Shown here: in pieces, positions 42,762-51,199 of the stretch
Numbering within the stretch: the first letter of the stretch is position 1
How the letters are laid out: each line of letters starts with the position of its first letter
Assembly (NCBI GenBank): GCA_034003955.1
Contig: JAVEXO010000008.1
Coordinates: forward strand, 8,541 to 72,540
Reading direction: 5' to 3'
From: SZUA-370 sp034003955
GTDB lineage: Bacteria; Spirochaetota; Spirochaetia; Treponematales; UBA12059
Length of the DNA: 64,000 nucleotides
Notes under the pieces: model-generated
Database searches by the model: none
Told to the model about the DNA's origin: nothing
What the model saw: the letters and a program-made list of their open reading frames with translations, nothing else
Made by a program: the position numbers and the translations under genes

Positions 42762-43657
42762 CGGCAATAGGCGAACCGTCTTTGTCGGGATTCGCCATAC
42801 TGGACAAGCCTGAGGGCATCACCTCCTTCCGCTTCCTTTCTCAACTGAGCAGGAAACTTGGAAGTACTGTAAAATCAGGACATGCGGGCACCCTCGACTC
42901 CTTTGCCACAGGCGTGCTGGTTTGTCTTTTTGGCAGATATACACGGCTTTCAGATTATTTCATGAGCGCGGTCAAGGGCTATGAAGCGGACATCCTCTTT
43001 GGTGAGGAAACAGACACCCTGGACCCAGGTGGGACTGTAGTAGCAATGGCAGCTATACCGACGCTGGAGGCTCTTGAATCATCACTGGAAAACTTCCGTG
43101 GTGAAATCCTCCAGAGCCCTCCGGCCTATTCAGCCGTACACATAGACGGTGAACGCGCAAGTGAGCGCGCCCGCAAGGGCCAGGATGTCGAACCAGTGGC
43201 TCGTCCTGTTAGAATCGATAGCCTTGAATTACTGTCCTACGAAGAAGGTACTGCCAGGATACGGGTGGCTTGTTCAAAGGGCACCTATATCAGGTCTTTG
43301 GCTCGTGACATAGCACTTGCCTGCGCCAGCCGAGGCAGACTATCCAGGCTGAGGAGAACCTTTTCGGGTCCTTTCACCTTGTCAGAAGCCATGCCACAGG
43401 AAGATTTTGGACCGGCTAGCCTTAAAACTATGAGCCTTGCCGACGCCAAAGGGCTGGGTCTCGAACCGCTGACGCTTGACACAGAAGATGTCAAAGGTTT
43501 TTCAAATGGTTTGCCATTATCAAGGTTGAATGTTTCCAGGTCCTTGAGTGGAAAAGGACCACGTGCGGTTTTCAGCAATGAAGGCACTCTTCTAGGCATA
43601 CTGACCCTGTCTGGCAAGGAATGGAAGTATGCCTTTGTTCTTGGAGGGACTCTTTGA
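42758..43657 (+). CDS. truB: tRNA pseudouridine-55 synthase TruB
   Basis: TruB makes pseudouridine 55 in the T loop of tRNA. The 299-residue protein has the catalytic motif GHAGTLDSFATGVLV, with the essential Asp in TLD, and ILDKPEGITSFRFLSQL at the start. YEADILFGEETDTLDPGG and FRGEILQSPPAYSAVHIDGE follow, with RIRVACSKGTYIRSLARDIA later in the catalytic domain. The GTG at 42758 shares four bases with the rbfA stop. The C-terminal PUA-like part (~230-299) is present. Confidence 0.94.
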   Translation: MTAIGEPSLSGFAILDKPEGITSFRFLSQLSRKLGSTVKSGHAGTLDSFATGVLVCLFGRYTRLSDYFMSAVKGYEADILFGEETDTLDPGGTVVAMAAIPTLEALESSLENFRGEILQSPPAYSAVHIDGERASERARKGQDVEPVARPVRIDSLELLSYEEGTARIRVACSKGTYIRSLARDIALACASRGRLSRLRRTFSGPFTLSEAMPQEDFGPASLKTMSLADAKGLGLEPLTLDTEDVKGFSNGLPLSRLNVSRSLSGKGPRAVFSNEGTLLGILTLSGKEWKYAFVLGGTL

Positions 43658-44457
43658 AAATTATCGAGTGGAATGACGTCGTCCAGCGACGAGTCAATCT
43701 GTCCTCTCCTTCAGCGGCAACGATCGGTGTGTTCGATGGCCTGCATCGGGGGCATGAGGCTCTTATATCGCGAGTCGTTTCCAAGGCACCTGAATTTCTT
43801 CCAGTAGCCTTTACCTTCGGAGTAAACCCCAAGAAATTCACTAAACCCCACAGGTATGCCGGTAGTATCTTTACCCTGCAACAGAAAATATTGGCTCTGG
43901 AAGGGGCTGGCATTGAGGCATGCGTGCTCATTGACTTTTCCTCGAATTTCAGTAAACTGGCGGGGAGCGAATTCGTTTCAACCCTAGTTCGGTCCTTCGG
44001 TGTTCGTTCGTTTGTAGTAGGCAGTGACTTCAAATGCGGCCACAGACTGTCAACAGATGCAGAGGCTCTCAAGACGATCGCAGGATCGCTCGGGGCCGAT
44101 GCAGAGATAGTCGAACCGCTTTGTTTTGAAGGAGAAATAGTGTCCTCTAGCAGGATACGCTCCGCCATCTCAGACGGACGAATGGATCTGGCACTCGCCA
44201 TGCTGGGTCGCCCCTACACGTTGGACCTAAGAGGAGTTGAGATAGGATTAGACGGAGATGATGCCGTGGTTTCACTCAGGAAATGGGGTGTTGCCGAGCC
44301 GGGACATGGAACGTACCAGGTTACGTTTGTTTTTGATGAACGACGATACGTTGGGCAGGCACGGTATTGCAACAACGGTATGCTACGATGGCCCAGGGTA
44401 CAGGATGAATCTTCAAAGTGTCCTGATTTTATCGCCTTTGGCCAAAAAATCGCTTGA
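43654..44457 (+). CDS. ribF: RibF-like FAD synthetase with a reduced riboflavin-kinase half
   Basis: RibF normally phosphorylates riboflavin and adenylates FMN. The 267-residue protein has a complete FMN adenylyltransferase half: ATIGVFDGLHRGHEALISRV, FTFGVNPKKFTKP, VVGSDFKCGHRLSTD and VSSSRIRSAISDGRMDLALA. The last ~75 residues, after GRPYTLDLRGVEIG, are short and lack the kinase GFPTANI motif and the GVANIG-RPT loop. The kinase activity is therefore doubtful. The TTG at 43654 was chosen because GGAGGG lies 5 bases upstream and it overlaps the truB stop; the in-frame ATG at 43621 has no such site. rpsO follows after 25 bases. Confidence 0.85.
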   Translation: MKIIEWNDVVQRRVNLSSPSAATIGVFDGLHRGHEALISRVVSKAPEFLPVAFTFGVNPKKFTKPHRYAGSIFTLQQKILALEGAGIEACVLIDFSSNFSKLAGSEFVSTLVRSFGVRSFVVGSDFKCGHRLSTDAEALKTIAGSLGADAEIVEPLCFEGEIVSSSRIRSAISDGRMDLALAMLGRPYTLDLRGVEIGLDGDDAVVSLRKWGVAEPGHGTYQVTFVFDERRYVGQARYCNNGMLRWPRVQDESSKCPDFIAFGQKIA

Positions 44458-44482
44458 TAACGAGAATAAGGAGTTTATAGAC

Positions 44483-44752
44483 ATGGCAGTTACGAAAGAG
44501 GATAAGGCCAGGGTCGTCAAGGAGTTCGGCGCCGGCGAGAAAAACACCGGATCCACCGAGGTACAGATTGCTCTCCTCACCGAGCGCATCGTTCAGCTTA
44601 CAGAGCACTTCAAGATCCACAAGAAGGATACCAATTCAAGACGAGGGCTCCTGATGCTCGTTGGCCAGAGAAGGCGTCTTCTTAAGTATCTACAGCGAAC
44701 CGACCTGGTTAAGTACAGGGAACTACTTGCGAGGCTCAATCTCCGCAAATAG
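44483..44752 (+). CDS. rpsO: 30S ribosomal protein S15
   Basis: An 89-residue protein of the normal S15 length, with the typical four-helix pattern: KARVVKEFGAGEKNTGSTEV, QIALLTERIVQLTEHFKIHK, KDTNSRRGLLMLVGQRRRLL and KYLQRTDLVKYRELLARLNL. AAGGAG precedes the ATG at 44483. It is followed by a strong terminator and then pnp, the usual arrangement. In Escherichia coli S15 represses its own translation, but the pseudoknot needed was not examined here. Confidence 0.97.
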   Translation: MAVTKEDKARVVKEFGAGEKNTGSTEVQIALLTERIVQLTEHFKIHKKDTNSRRGLLMLVGQRRRLLKYLQRTDLVKYRELLARLNLRK

Positions 44753-44766
44753 TGTCGCGTACCAAA

Positions 44767-44793
44767 AGCCCGAACGATTGTTCGGGCTCTTTC
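44767..44793 (+). terminator. Intrinsic terminator after rpsO
   Basis: AGCCCGAAC (44767-44775), loop GATT, GTTCGGGCT (44780-44788): a perfect 9-base stem, followed by CTTTC. The T-run is short, so some read-through into pnp is expected. Confidence 0.75.
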
Positions 44794-44836
44794 GTATATA
44801 GGGCCTGAAAAATAGGCACATGGAGACATCAAATAC

Positions 44837-46936
44837 ATGGCACACATAAGCAAATATACCATTAACGGCGAGGATCTTATCCTTGAGACCGGACGCATGG
44901 CCAAGCAGGCTAACGGATCGGTCTTCGCCCGCATGGGTGGATCAGCCGTCCTTGCCACCGCCTGTTGTTCAGACAAGGTGACCGAGGGTCTGGATTTTGT
45001 TCCTCTTACCGTAGAATACAACGAGAAATACTATTCAGCCGGTAAAATCCCCGGAGGCTTCATAAAGCGGGAATCCCGTCCCAAGGACAGGGAGATACTT
45101 GTATCCCGACTCGTAGATCGCCCCATGAGGCCGCTCTTTGACAAGGCCTTTGGCCGCGAGATACAGGTCGTACCGACGACAATCTCTGCCGACTCGGTTA
45201 ACCCGCCAGACATGCTCGGTATAATAGCCGCTAGTGCTGCAGTTACAATTAGCGATATACCGTTTAATGGACCCATTGCCGCGGTTCGTGTCTGCTACGT
45301 CGACGGTAGCTACGTCATCAATCCTACCTATGACCAGATAGCCAAGTCTACTCTGGAGATTGTCGTAGCCGGTTCAGGCGAAGGCATCACCATGGTAGAA
45401 GGCGGCGCTGACGAAGTAAGCGAAGAGATGATGATTGGTGCCATAGAGGCCGCCAAGAAGCCAATATCAGAGATTTGCGACGTCATAAAGGCAATGCGCG
45501 ACGCCGTTGGCAAGCCAAAGTTAGCCCTTGCTCCACTCAAAGCCGAGCTTGCAAAGAAGTCTGATATCCATGCCCACGCCAAGGAGAGGATAGCTAAGGC
45601 CATCTTTACCAAGGTAAAGCATGAGCGTTACGCAGCCGTGGCCGCTGCGATAGCGGAAACCAAGGCTGCCTTCGACGATACACTAGGAAGCGATGAGATA
45701 CAACTCAAGCTCTTTAGCGCCTTGATGGAAGAGATTCAGTATGATTTACTGAGGTCAGGCATCCTGGACAAGGGCCTTAGAGTCGATGGTCGTGGCACCG
45801 AGGATATACGTCCCATTAGCTGCGAGATAGGCGTGCTTGATCGCCCTCATGGATCGGCTTTGTTCACTCGCGGAGAGACACAGGCCTTGGCTACGACGAC
45901 CCTTGGTACCACATTCGATGAGCAGATATTCGACGACATCGAGGGTGATAGGCGTGAAAACTTCATGCTACATTACAACTTCCCGCCATTCTCCGTAGGA
46001 GAGGTTGGCAGGCTTGGTACCGGCAGGCGTGAGATTGGTCATGGCCATCTAGCCAAGCGAGCCTTGGAGCGCGTCATGCCAAGCAAGGATCGATTCCCCT
46101 ATACGGTTCGTGTCGTCTCGGAAATCCTTGAATCAAACGGTTCTTCCTCCATGGCCTCTGTATGCGGCGGGACCCTGTCTATGCTTGCAGCCGGCGTACC
46201 AATCAAGGCTCCTGTTGCAGGTATTGCGATGGGGCTCATCACCGAGGGTGATAGATTCGCCGTCCTATCAGACATCCTGGGTGACGAGGATCACTTAGGT
46301 GACATGGACTTCAAGGTTGCCGGCACCGAGGCCGGTATCACCGCTTTCCAGATGGATATAAAGATAGCCAATGTTACGACAGAGATCCTGACCAAGGCTT
46401 TAGCCCAGGCCAAGCGTGGACGCCTCCATATACTGTCTGTCATGAACAAGACAATCGCCGTTCCGGCGGCTGAGATATCAGAATTTGCACCAAAGATCCT
46501 AAGCGTCAAGATTGACGTTGACAAGATTGGCGCCATCATAGGGCCGGGTGGCAAGAACATCAAAGCCCTGTGCGAACAGTATGGCGTCAAGATAAACGTC
46601 GACGATGACGGCTCCGTTACCATATTCGGTGCCAATCAGAAGGCTTCGCTCGATGCCAAGGCTGCGGTGCTCGGCATCGCCCAGGATCCGGAAGTGGGGC
46701 TTATCTACCAGGGAACCGTCAAGAGAGTCATGGATTTTGGCGCCTTCGTAGAGATTCTGCCTGGCAAGGAAGGCCTCGTACACATTTCAAGGCTTTCCAG
46801 GACGAGGATCAATGCGGCCAGCGATGTTGTCAAGGAAGGCCAGGTCATTCCTGTCAGGCTTCTTGAGGTAGACAAACTCGGTCGTCTTAACCTGTCGTAC
46901 ATAGACGCCCTGGACGAAAACGGCAACAGCAAATAA
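44837..46936 (+). CDS. pnp: Polyribonucleotide nucleotidyltransferase
   Basis: PNPase degrades RNA 3' to 5' using phosphate. The 699-residue protein has two RNase PH domains with a helical linker (first ~1-210, second ~300-540; NFMLHYNFPPFSVGEVGRLG, RREIGHGHLAKRALE, SNGSSSMASVCGGTLSM), then KH (~555-615, IGAIIGPGGKNIKALCEQYG) and S1 (~620-690, GLIYQGTVKRVMDFGAFVEI). The ATG at 44837 follows GGAGA at about 11 bases. A strong terminator follows the gene. Confidence 0.97.
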   Translation: MAHISKYTINGEDLILETGRMAKQANGSVFARMGGSAVLATACCSDKVTEGLDFVPLTVEYNEKYYSAGKIPGGFIKRESRPKDREILVSRLVDRPMRPLFDKAFGREIQVVPTTISADSVNPPDMLGIIAASAAVTISDIPFNGPIAAVRVCYVDGSYVINPTYDQIAKSTLEIVVAGSGEGITMVEGGADEVSEEMMIGAIEAAKKPISEICDVIKAMRDAVGKPKLALAPLKAELAKKSDIHAHAKERIAKAIFTKVKHERYAAVAAAIAETKAAFDDTLGSDEIQLKLFSALMEEIQYDLLRSGILDKGLRVDGRGTEDIRPISCEIGVLDRPHGSALFTRGETQALATTTLGTTFDEQIFDDIEGDRRENFMLHYNFPPFSVGEVGRLGTGRREIGHGHLAKRALERVMPSKDRFPYTVRVVSEILESNGSSSMASVCGGTLSMLAAGVPIKAPVAGIAMGLITEGDRFAVLSDILGDEDHLGDMDFKVAGTEAGITAFQMDIKIANVTTEILTKALAQAKRGRLHILSVMNKTIAVPAAEISEFAPKILSVKIDVDKIGAIIGPGGKNIKALCEQYGVKINVDDDGSVTIFGANQKASLDAKAAVLGIAQDPEVGLIYQGTVKRVMDFGAFVEILPGKEGLVHISRLSRTRINAASDVVKEGQVIPVRLLEVDKLGRLNLSYIDALDENGNSK

Positions 46937-46961
46937 TCCAGGCCAATTGATTAAACGAGGA

Positions 46962-46994
46962 GAAGGCCGGCCGTTAAGGACGGCCTTCTTTTTT
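46962..46994 (+). terminator. Intrinsic terminator after pnp
   Basis: GAAGGCCG (46962-46969) pairs with CGGCCTTC (46981-46988) around an 11-base loop, which may itself re-pair as GGCCGT/ACGGCC. A T6 tract follows the stem (46989-46994). This closes the rimP to pnp region. Confidence 0.8.
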
Positions 46995-47017
46995 CAACGC
47001 CGCCGTAAGGATGATCG

Positions 47018-48355
47018 ATGCCAGCTCTAGATGACAATATACATTCATACACCATAGCTCCAGGTATAGAACTCAAAGTAGATACCATGCCCCAGGCTTC
47101 GGGCCTGGCTATCGGTCTATGGTTCTCCGTTGGCTCCGCCTATGAAAGAGATGGAGAGCGTGGGCTTTCCCATTTCGTAGAGCACATGGTTTTCAAGGGT
47201 GCAGGAGAGCGAAGCGCCGAGGAGCTATCAAGGGCCATAGACAGGGTCGGCGGCTACCTTAACGCATTTACAGAGCGAGAGACGGTTTGTCTCCATTGCC
47301 TCATACCCGTAAGGCACGCACAGCTTGCCTTGGGGATACTCCTGGATATGGCCTATAGGCCCCGCTTCGATATAAAGGAATTCGAACGGGAGAAAGATGT
47401 CATCATCAATGAGATTCTGGCGGCCGAGGATGATCTAGAAGAGGCTGCCCAGGACGAGTTCTTTGCTTCTGCATACTCGGGTCATCCCGCCTCGCGGAGG
47501 ATTGCCGCCAGTGTCTCAGACATACGAGGCGCATCCTTTGAGACACTACGAGCCTTTCACGATGAGCGCTTCGTGCGGGGCTCGCTTACCGTGTCGGTAG
47601 CAGGTGCCGTGATTCCTGACGATATAGCCCGCATGGTAGAATCAGCCTTGCCATCATCACGAGGTACTGCTGCCATGGCGCCGTATGATCCAGGCCCTGT
47701 ACACTTTAAAAGAACCCGCCGTATGGTCAAGGCTCAGGGTAGCCAGGTGTTCTTGTTCTCAGGCTTGCCAATAGATTTATCTGTATCAGAGGATGATTTC
47801 TGGAGATACTCGGCCGCCAGCTCTGCCTATGGTGAGAGCATGAGCTCCAGGCTATTCATGCATATACGTGAGGAAAAGGGGCTGTGCTATTCAGTCTCAT
47901 CCGCCTTTAGCCTTTCTAAGCTAGCGGGTCTTTGGGGAGTCGCTTCATCGACGAGGCCTGCGCAACTGCCCAGGCTCATAGAGGCCTATGCAGAAGAATC
48001 ACGTCTCTTGTTTGAACGCGGCTTGACTGAGGTAGAGCTACAGGAGTCGGTTTCAAGAATAAAGGGTATACTGGAACTAGCCAAGGACGATACTGAATAT
48101 CGTATGAAGAAGATGGCCAGGCAATACATGTTTGACCAGAGTGTAGAATCATTTGGCCAGACTATGGAGCGCCTTGAATCAGGCAATGCGCTAGAGTTCT
48201 CTGCTATCGATACGCTTATAAAGACGTCGCTTGATCCAGATAAGGAGAGTATCCTTCTATACGGTAAACTTGGAGCCCGCTCCCTGAGAGCAGGGGAGGC
48301 AGTCTTCGGTGCCATTGAGACGGAGGCCGAAGATTATAGTTTGGAAGGGGAGTAA
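47018..48355 (+). CDS. M16-family zinc peptidase
   Basis: A 445-residue peptidase of the pitrilysin/processing-protease family. The zinc motif HxxEH is HFVEHMVFKG (residues ~49-58) with the distal Glu in EREKDVIINEI. The C-terminal inactive-like half begins near FKRTRRMVKAQGSQVFLFSG. It is close in length to the single-chain M16B proteins found after pnp in many bacteria. It has no signal peptide, so it is probably cytoplasmic. AAGGA lies about 7 bases before the ATG. It lies 24 bases after the pnp terminator. dut follows after 3 bases, so dut, lptF and lptG may share its transcript. Confidence 0.92.
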   Translation: MPALDDNIHSYTIAPGIELKVDTMPQASGLAIGLWFSVGSAYERDGERGLSHFVEHMVFKGAGERSAEELSRAIDRVGGYLNAFTERETVCLHCLIPVRHAQLALGILLDMAYRPRFDIKEFEREKDVIINEILAAEDDLEEAAQDEFFASAYSGHPASRRIAASVSDIRGASFETLRAFHDERFVRGSLTVSVAGAVIPDDIARMVESALPSSRGTAAMAPYDPGPVHFKRTRRMVKAQGSQVFLFSGLPIDLSVSEDDFWRYSAASSAYGESMSSRLFMHIREEKGLCYSVSSAFSLSKLAGLWGVASSTRPAQLPRLIEAYAEESRLLFERGLTEVELQESVSRIKGILELAKDDTEYRMKKMARQYMFDQSVESFGQTMERLESGNALEFSAIDTLIKTSLDPDKESILLYGKLGARSLRAGEAVFGAIETEAEDYSLEGE

Positions 48356-48358
48356 GGC

Positions 48359-48799
48359 ATGGATGAGCCTTTCGTTGGCATTGAGCTAGATGATGGAGCG
48401 ACGGCGCCTGAGTATCAGAGCGACGGCGCAGCCGGGGCAGACGTACGGGCACGGCTATCTTCTCCTGTTACCATAGAACCCGGCCTTCGTGCCATGCTTC
48501 CTACTGGTTTGCGCATACGTCTGCCGTCTGGCTATGAAGCACAACTGCGTTCGCGCTCCGGTCTTGCGGCTAAGCATGGAGTGGCTTGCCTGAATTCCCC
48601 TGGTACCATTGATTCTGACTATCGCGGAGAGATACAGGTGATACTCCATAACCATGGCGATGCTGCCTACACCGTTACTGACGGAGACAGGATAGCTCAG
48701 CTCGTCATAGCACCCGTGTGCAGGGCTCGCTTTCAGCCGGAATCGCTGTCGATTGACAGCGCCCGAGGCTCCGGTGGCTTTGGCTCGACGGGAAGGTAG
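48359..48799 (+). CDS. dut: Deoxyuridine 5'-triphosphate nucleotidohydrolase
   Basis: dUTPase removes dUTP and supplies dUMP. The 146-residue protein has all five trimeric dUTPase motifs: GAAGADVRA, LRSRSGLAAKHG, NSPGTIDSDYRGEI, DGDRIAQLVI and RGSGGFGSTGR. The ATG at 48359 is 3 bases after the peptidase stop, with GGGGAGTAAGGC upstream. lptF starts 3 bases after its stop. Confidence 0.96.
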   Translation: MDEPFVGIELDDGATAPEYQSDGAAGADVRARLSSPVTIEPGLRAMLPTGLRIRLPSGYEAQLRSRSGLAAKHGVACLNSPGTIDSDYRGEIQVILHNHGDAAYTVTDGDRIAQLVIAPVCRARFQPESLSIDSARGSGGFGSTGR

Positions 48800-48802
48800 G
48801 CC

Positions 48803-50077
48803 ATGAACAGACGCGTCCACACTACCATGTGGTCGTACATAAGCAAGGAATTCCTCCTGTCGTTCATAGTCTCCTTTCTGTTCTTTTTTATAATATTCTT
48901 TATAAACCAGTTGCTCCTCATGGCAGAGGAAATACTCGCCAAGAAGGCTCCTGTCATGGATGTCGTTCGCCTGGTTGTCTATGCGACACCGGCGATAATA
49001 GCCATGTCCTTTCCCTTTGGTTCACTCGTTGGGGCTCTCATGGCGTCAGGACGGCTAGCAAGTGACAATGAGCTGCTTGTGATGAGGGCCTCAGGCGTAT
49101 CCAGGCCAACAATCATGGTGCCCTTCTTGGTGCTTGGCTTGGCCTTTTCCCTTGTATCATTTGTCATGAACGACTATTTTCTCCCCTTGGGCACGATTAA
49201 CTATAGTAAATTATACAGGAAGCTAATAACAACATCGCCTGCCTTGGAATTAAAACCATATTCTGTAAAGCGTTACAGGGACACGACAATAGTCATGGGA
49301 GCGATGGAAGAAGGCATTATGCTCGACCTTGTCATTCTTGATACCACCGGAGAAGGAAAGTCTCGTATCATCAATGCGGGCAAGGCCTCTCTTTTGGACC
49401 GGGGCGAGGCAACAGGCGTTATATCACTCATACTAAAGGATGTCTTCGTCCAGGAAAGTGACCCAGGTAAGCCTGAGCGTTTTGAATACTCTAGTGCCGA
49501 TAGGATGGAATATAACATCCTCCTAACCAGCTTCGCCGATTTTAGTTCTGGAATAAGCCCCAGGGAGATGAGTAGCGTCGACGTAGCGTCTGCCATAAAG
49601 AAGAAACAGGCCGGGCTGAACGCTCGTATCAAGGCCAGGGCAGCTGAATTAGGCGATAAACGCGCGGCCATGCTCTCTGCTTACCTATCGGCGTCTACGG
49701 GTTTGCTGAGCCTCGACAGTGGAATGTCTCGATTGAACCCCCTCAAGGAGGCTCATGACAGTCTGGCTAACAAGGTCATAAAGGACCGCTCCCTCGATAT
49801 ATACCGCCTGGAATATTATAAGAAATTTTCCATTCCTGCCGGAGCCCTCTGCTTCGTATTTTTAGCGTTTCCCCTTGGCTCCAGGGCAAGGAAGAGTGGG
49901 CGTGCCGTAGGATTTGGCCTGGGCCTCCTCGTTGCCGTCGTCTATTGGGGTCTGTTGATAGGTGGCCAGACTCTAGGTCTGAGAACCGGCTTTGATCCTT
50001 TCTTGGCCATGTGGGCACCCAACATACTCATACTATTGCTTGCCTTGCCATTCCTTCTGCCGGGCCGCTCGTCATGA
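48803..50077 (+). CDS. lptF: LptF/LptG-family permease (first of pair)
   Basis: A YjgP/YjgQ-family membrane protein of 424 residues. LptF and LptG form the inner-membrane part of the lipopolysaccharide exporter in other diderms; treponemes lack typical LPS, so the cargo here may be another glycolipid or lipid. Visible are N-terminal membrane segments (FLLSFIVSFLFFFIIFFINQ, VVYATPAIIAMSFPFGSLVG), a periplasmic jellyroll-like middle, and C-terminal membrane segments (FGLGLLVAVVYWGLLIGG). It is longer than LptF of E. coli because of a charged stretch around ALRLN-type sequence near 290-340. Its stop overlaps the next gene by 4 bases. No lptB or lptC is adjacent. Confidence 0.9.
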   Translation: MNRRVHTTMWSYISKEFLLSFIVSFLFFFIIFFINQLLLMAEEILAKKAPVMDVVRLVVYATPAIIAMSFPFGSLVGALMASGRLASDNELLVMRASGVSRPTIMVPFLVLGLAFSLVSFVMNDYFLPLGTINYSKLYRKLITTSPALELKPYSVKRYRDTTIVMGAMEEGIMLDLVILDTTGEGKSRIINAGKASLLDRGEATGVISLILKDVFVQESDPGKPERFEYSSADRMEYNILLTSFADFSSGISPREMSSVDVASAIKKKQAGLNARIKARAAELGDKRAAMLSAYLSASTGLLSLDSGMSRLNPLKEAHDSLANKVIKDRSLDIYRLEYYKKFSIPAGALCFVFLAFPLGSRARKSGRAVGFGLGLLVAVVYWGLLIGGQTLGLRTGFDPFLAMWAPNILILLLALPFLLPGRSS

Positions 50078-51165
50078 GAATGATTAAACGATCGGCGACT
50101 CTCGATGTACACGTCAGCTTGTCATTCATACCGGTATTTGCCGTCTCACTGATGTTTTTCATGTTGCTTCTCGAGATGGCTGAGCTATTCGTCAACATAG
50201 TCCAGTATGTTCAAAACGATGTGCCTATAACGATGATTGTGCGTTCTATGATCCTCTATCTGCCGCGATGCATCAGCTGGTCGCTTCCCATAGCTACCCT
50301 CTTCTCTGTGTCATATACCCTGGGAACCATGTATGCCAATAACGAACTCATAGTCGTCTTTGGCTCGGGTATCTCCCTCGCCTCGTTCGTGGCACCCCTC
50401 TTTGTTCTGGCCTTGGCCTTGTCTGCCGGGTTTTTCGCCTTCGACGACAATGTCGTCATACCATCTCTGGCTGCAAAAGAAGCATTGTCAAAGACAATGC
50501 TCAAGACCGGTGAGATTAGGGGAGCCGCCGATGTTACAATACTAGGGGAGGGCCGTCGTATCATCTGGAACATCAAGTATTACGATAGACAGAATACCAT
50601 GATGACCGGTATAACCCTCGTAGAGCGAGACGCCGATGGTTCCTTCCTTTCAAGACTAAACGCACAATCAGCCGTTTGGACAGGAGATGTATGGCGTTTT
50701 TCCGGTGTTAGAAGGTTTTTTTGGAAGGATGGCTTCCTTGTTGACGCGAGTTACGGAACCTGGGAGAACGCCTCCTTCTCGGAGTCGCCTGAATCATTCA
50801 GGGGCGGTGGTAAGGCTATAGATGAGATGCGTATTGGTGACGCCGCGGCTCAGGTTCGGTTTTTAAAACGTGCCGGGCTTCCAAATGCCTCCGAGAGTGC
50901 CGAGCTTTACCGCCGCTTCGCTTTTGCACTGACACCTCTGATCGTTACCCTCTTGTCTGCGGCTCTTGTAGGGAGGTACAAGAAGAACGTTCTTTTAATG
51001 AGCCTTCTACTTAGCCTGGTAGCGGCAACCATGTACTATGTTGTGCAGATGGTCGCAATGCTCCTGGCTAAGAGCGAGGCAATTTCTCCTGTTTCTGGAG
51101 CATTTGCGCCCATAATCATCTTCTCTCTGCTCATAATGGTTCTTTTCAAATTCCGACCAAGCTAA
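50074..51165 (+). CDS. lptG: LptF/LptG-family permease (second of pair)
   Basis: The partner permease, 363 residues. It has an N-terminal membrane segment (LSFIPVFAVSLMFFMLLLEM), a middle beta domain (KTGEIRGAADVTILGEGRRI, NAQSAVWTGDVWRFSGVRRF) and C-terminal membrane segments (FALTPLIVTLLSAALVG, LMSLLLSLVAATMYYVV). The ATG at 50074 overlaps the lptF stop by 4 bases; an in-frame start at 50011 would bury it in the previous gene. The lptF/lptG labels within the pair follow gene order only and may be reversed. Confidence 0.9.
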   Translation: MRMIKRSATLDVHVSLSFIPVFAVSLMFFMLLLEMAELFVNIVQYVQNDVPITMIVRSMILYLPRCISWSLPIATLFSVSYTLGTMYANNELIVVFGSGISLASFVAPLFVLALALSAGFFAFDDNVVIPSLAAKEALSKTMLKTGEIRGAADVTILGEGRRIIWNIKYYDRQNTMMTGITLVERDADGSFLSRLNAQSAVWTGDVWRFSGVRRFFWKDGFLVDASYGTWENASFSESPESFRGGGKAIDEMRIGDAAAQVRFLKRAGLPNASESAELYRRFAFALTPLIVTLLSAALVGRYKKNVLLMSLLLSLVAATMYYVVQMVAMLLAKSEAISPVSGAFAPIIIFSLLIMVLFKFRPS

Positions 51166-51199
51166 ACATGGGTCTATCTATCATCGGAGGATTATAATC

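Noticed and set aside
43621..43653. ATG at 43621 as the start of ribF
   Set aside because: It would add 11 residues without family resemblance. The TTG at 43654 has GGAGGG at five bases and overlaps the truB stop in the style of this operon.
51193..51198. TATAAT just before the tgt ATG
   Set aside because: It ends 1 base before the ATG, and a GGAGG ribosome-binding site lies at the right distance, so it is a chance match in the spacer.
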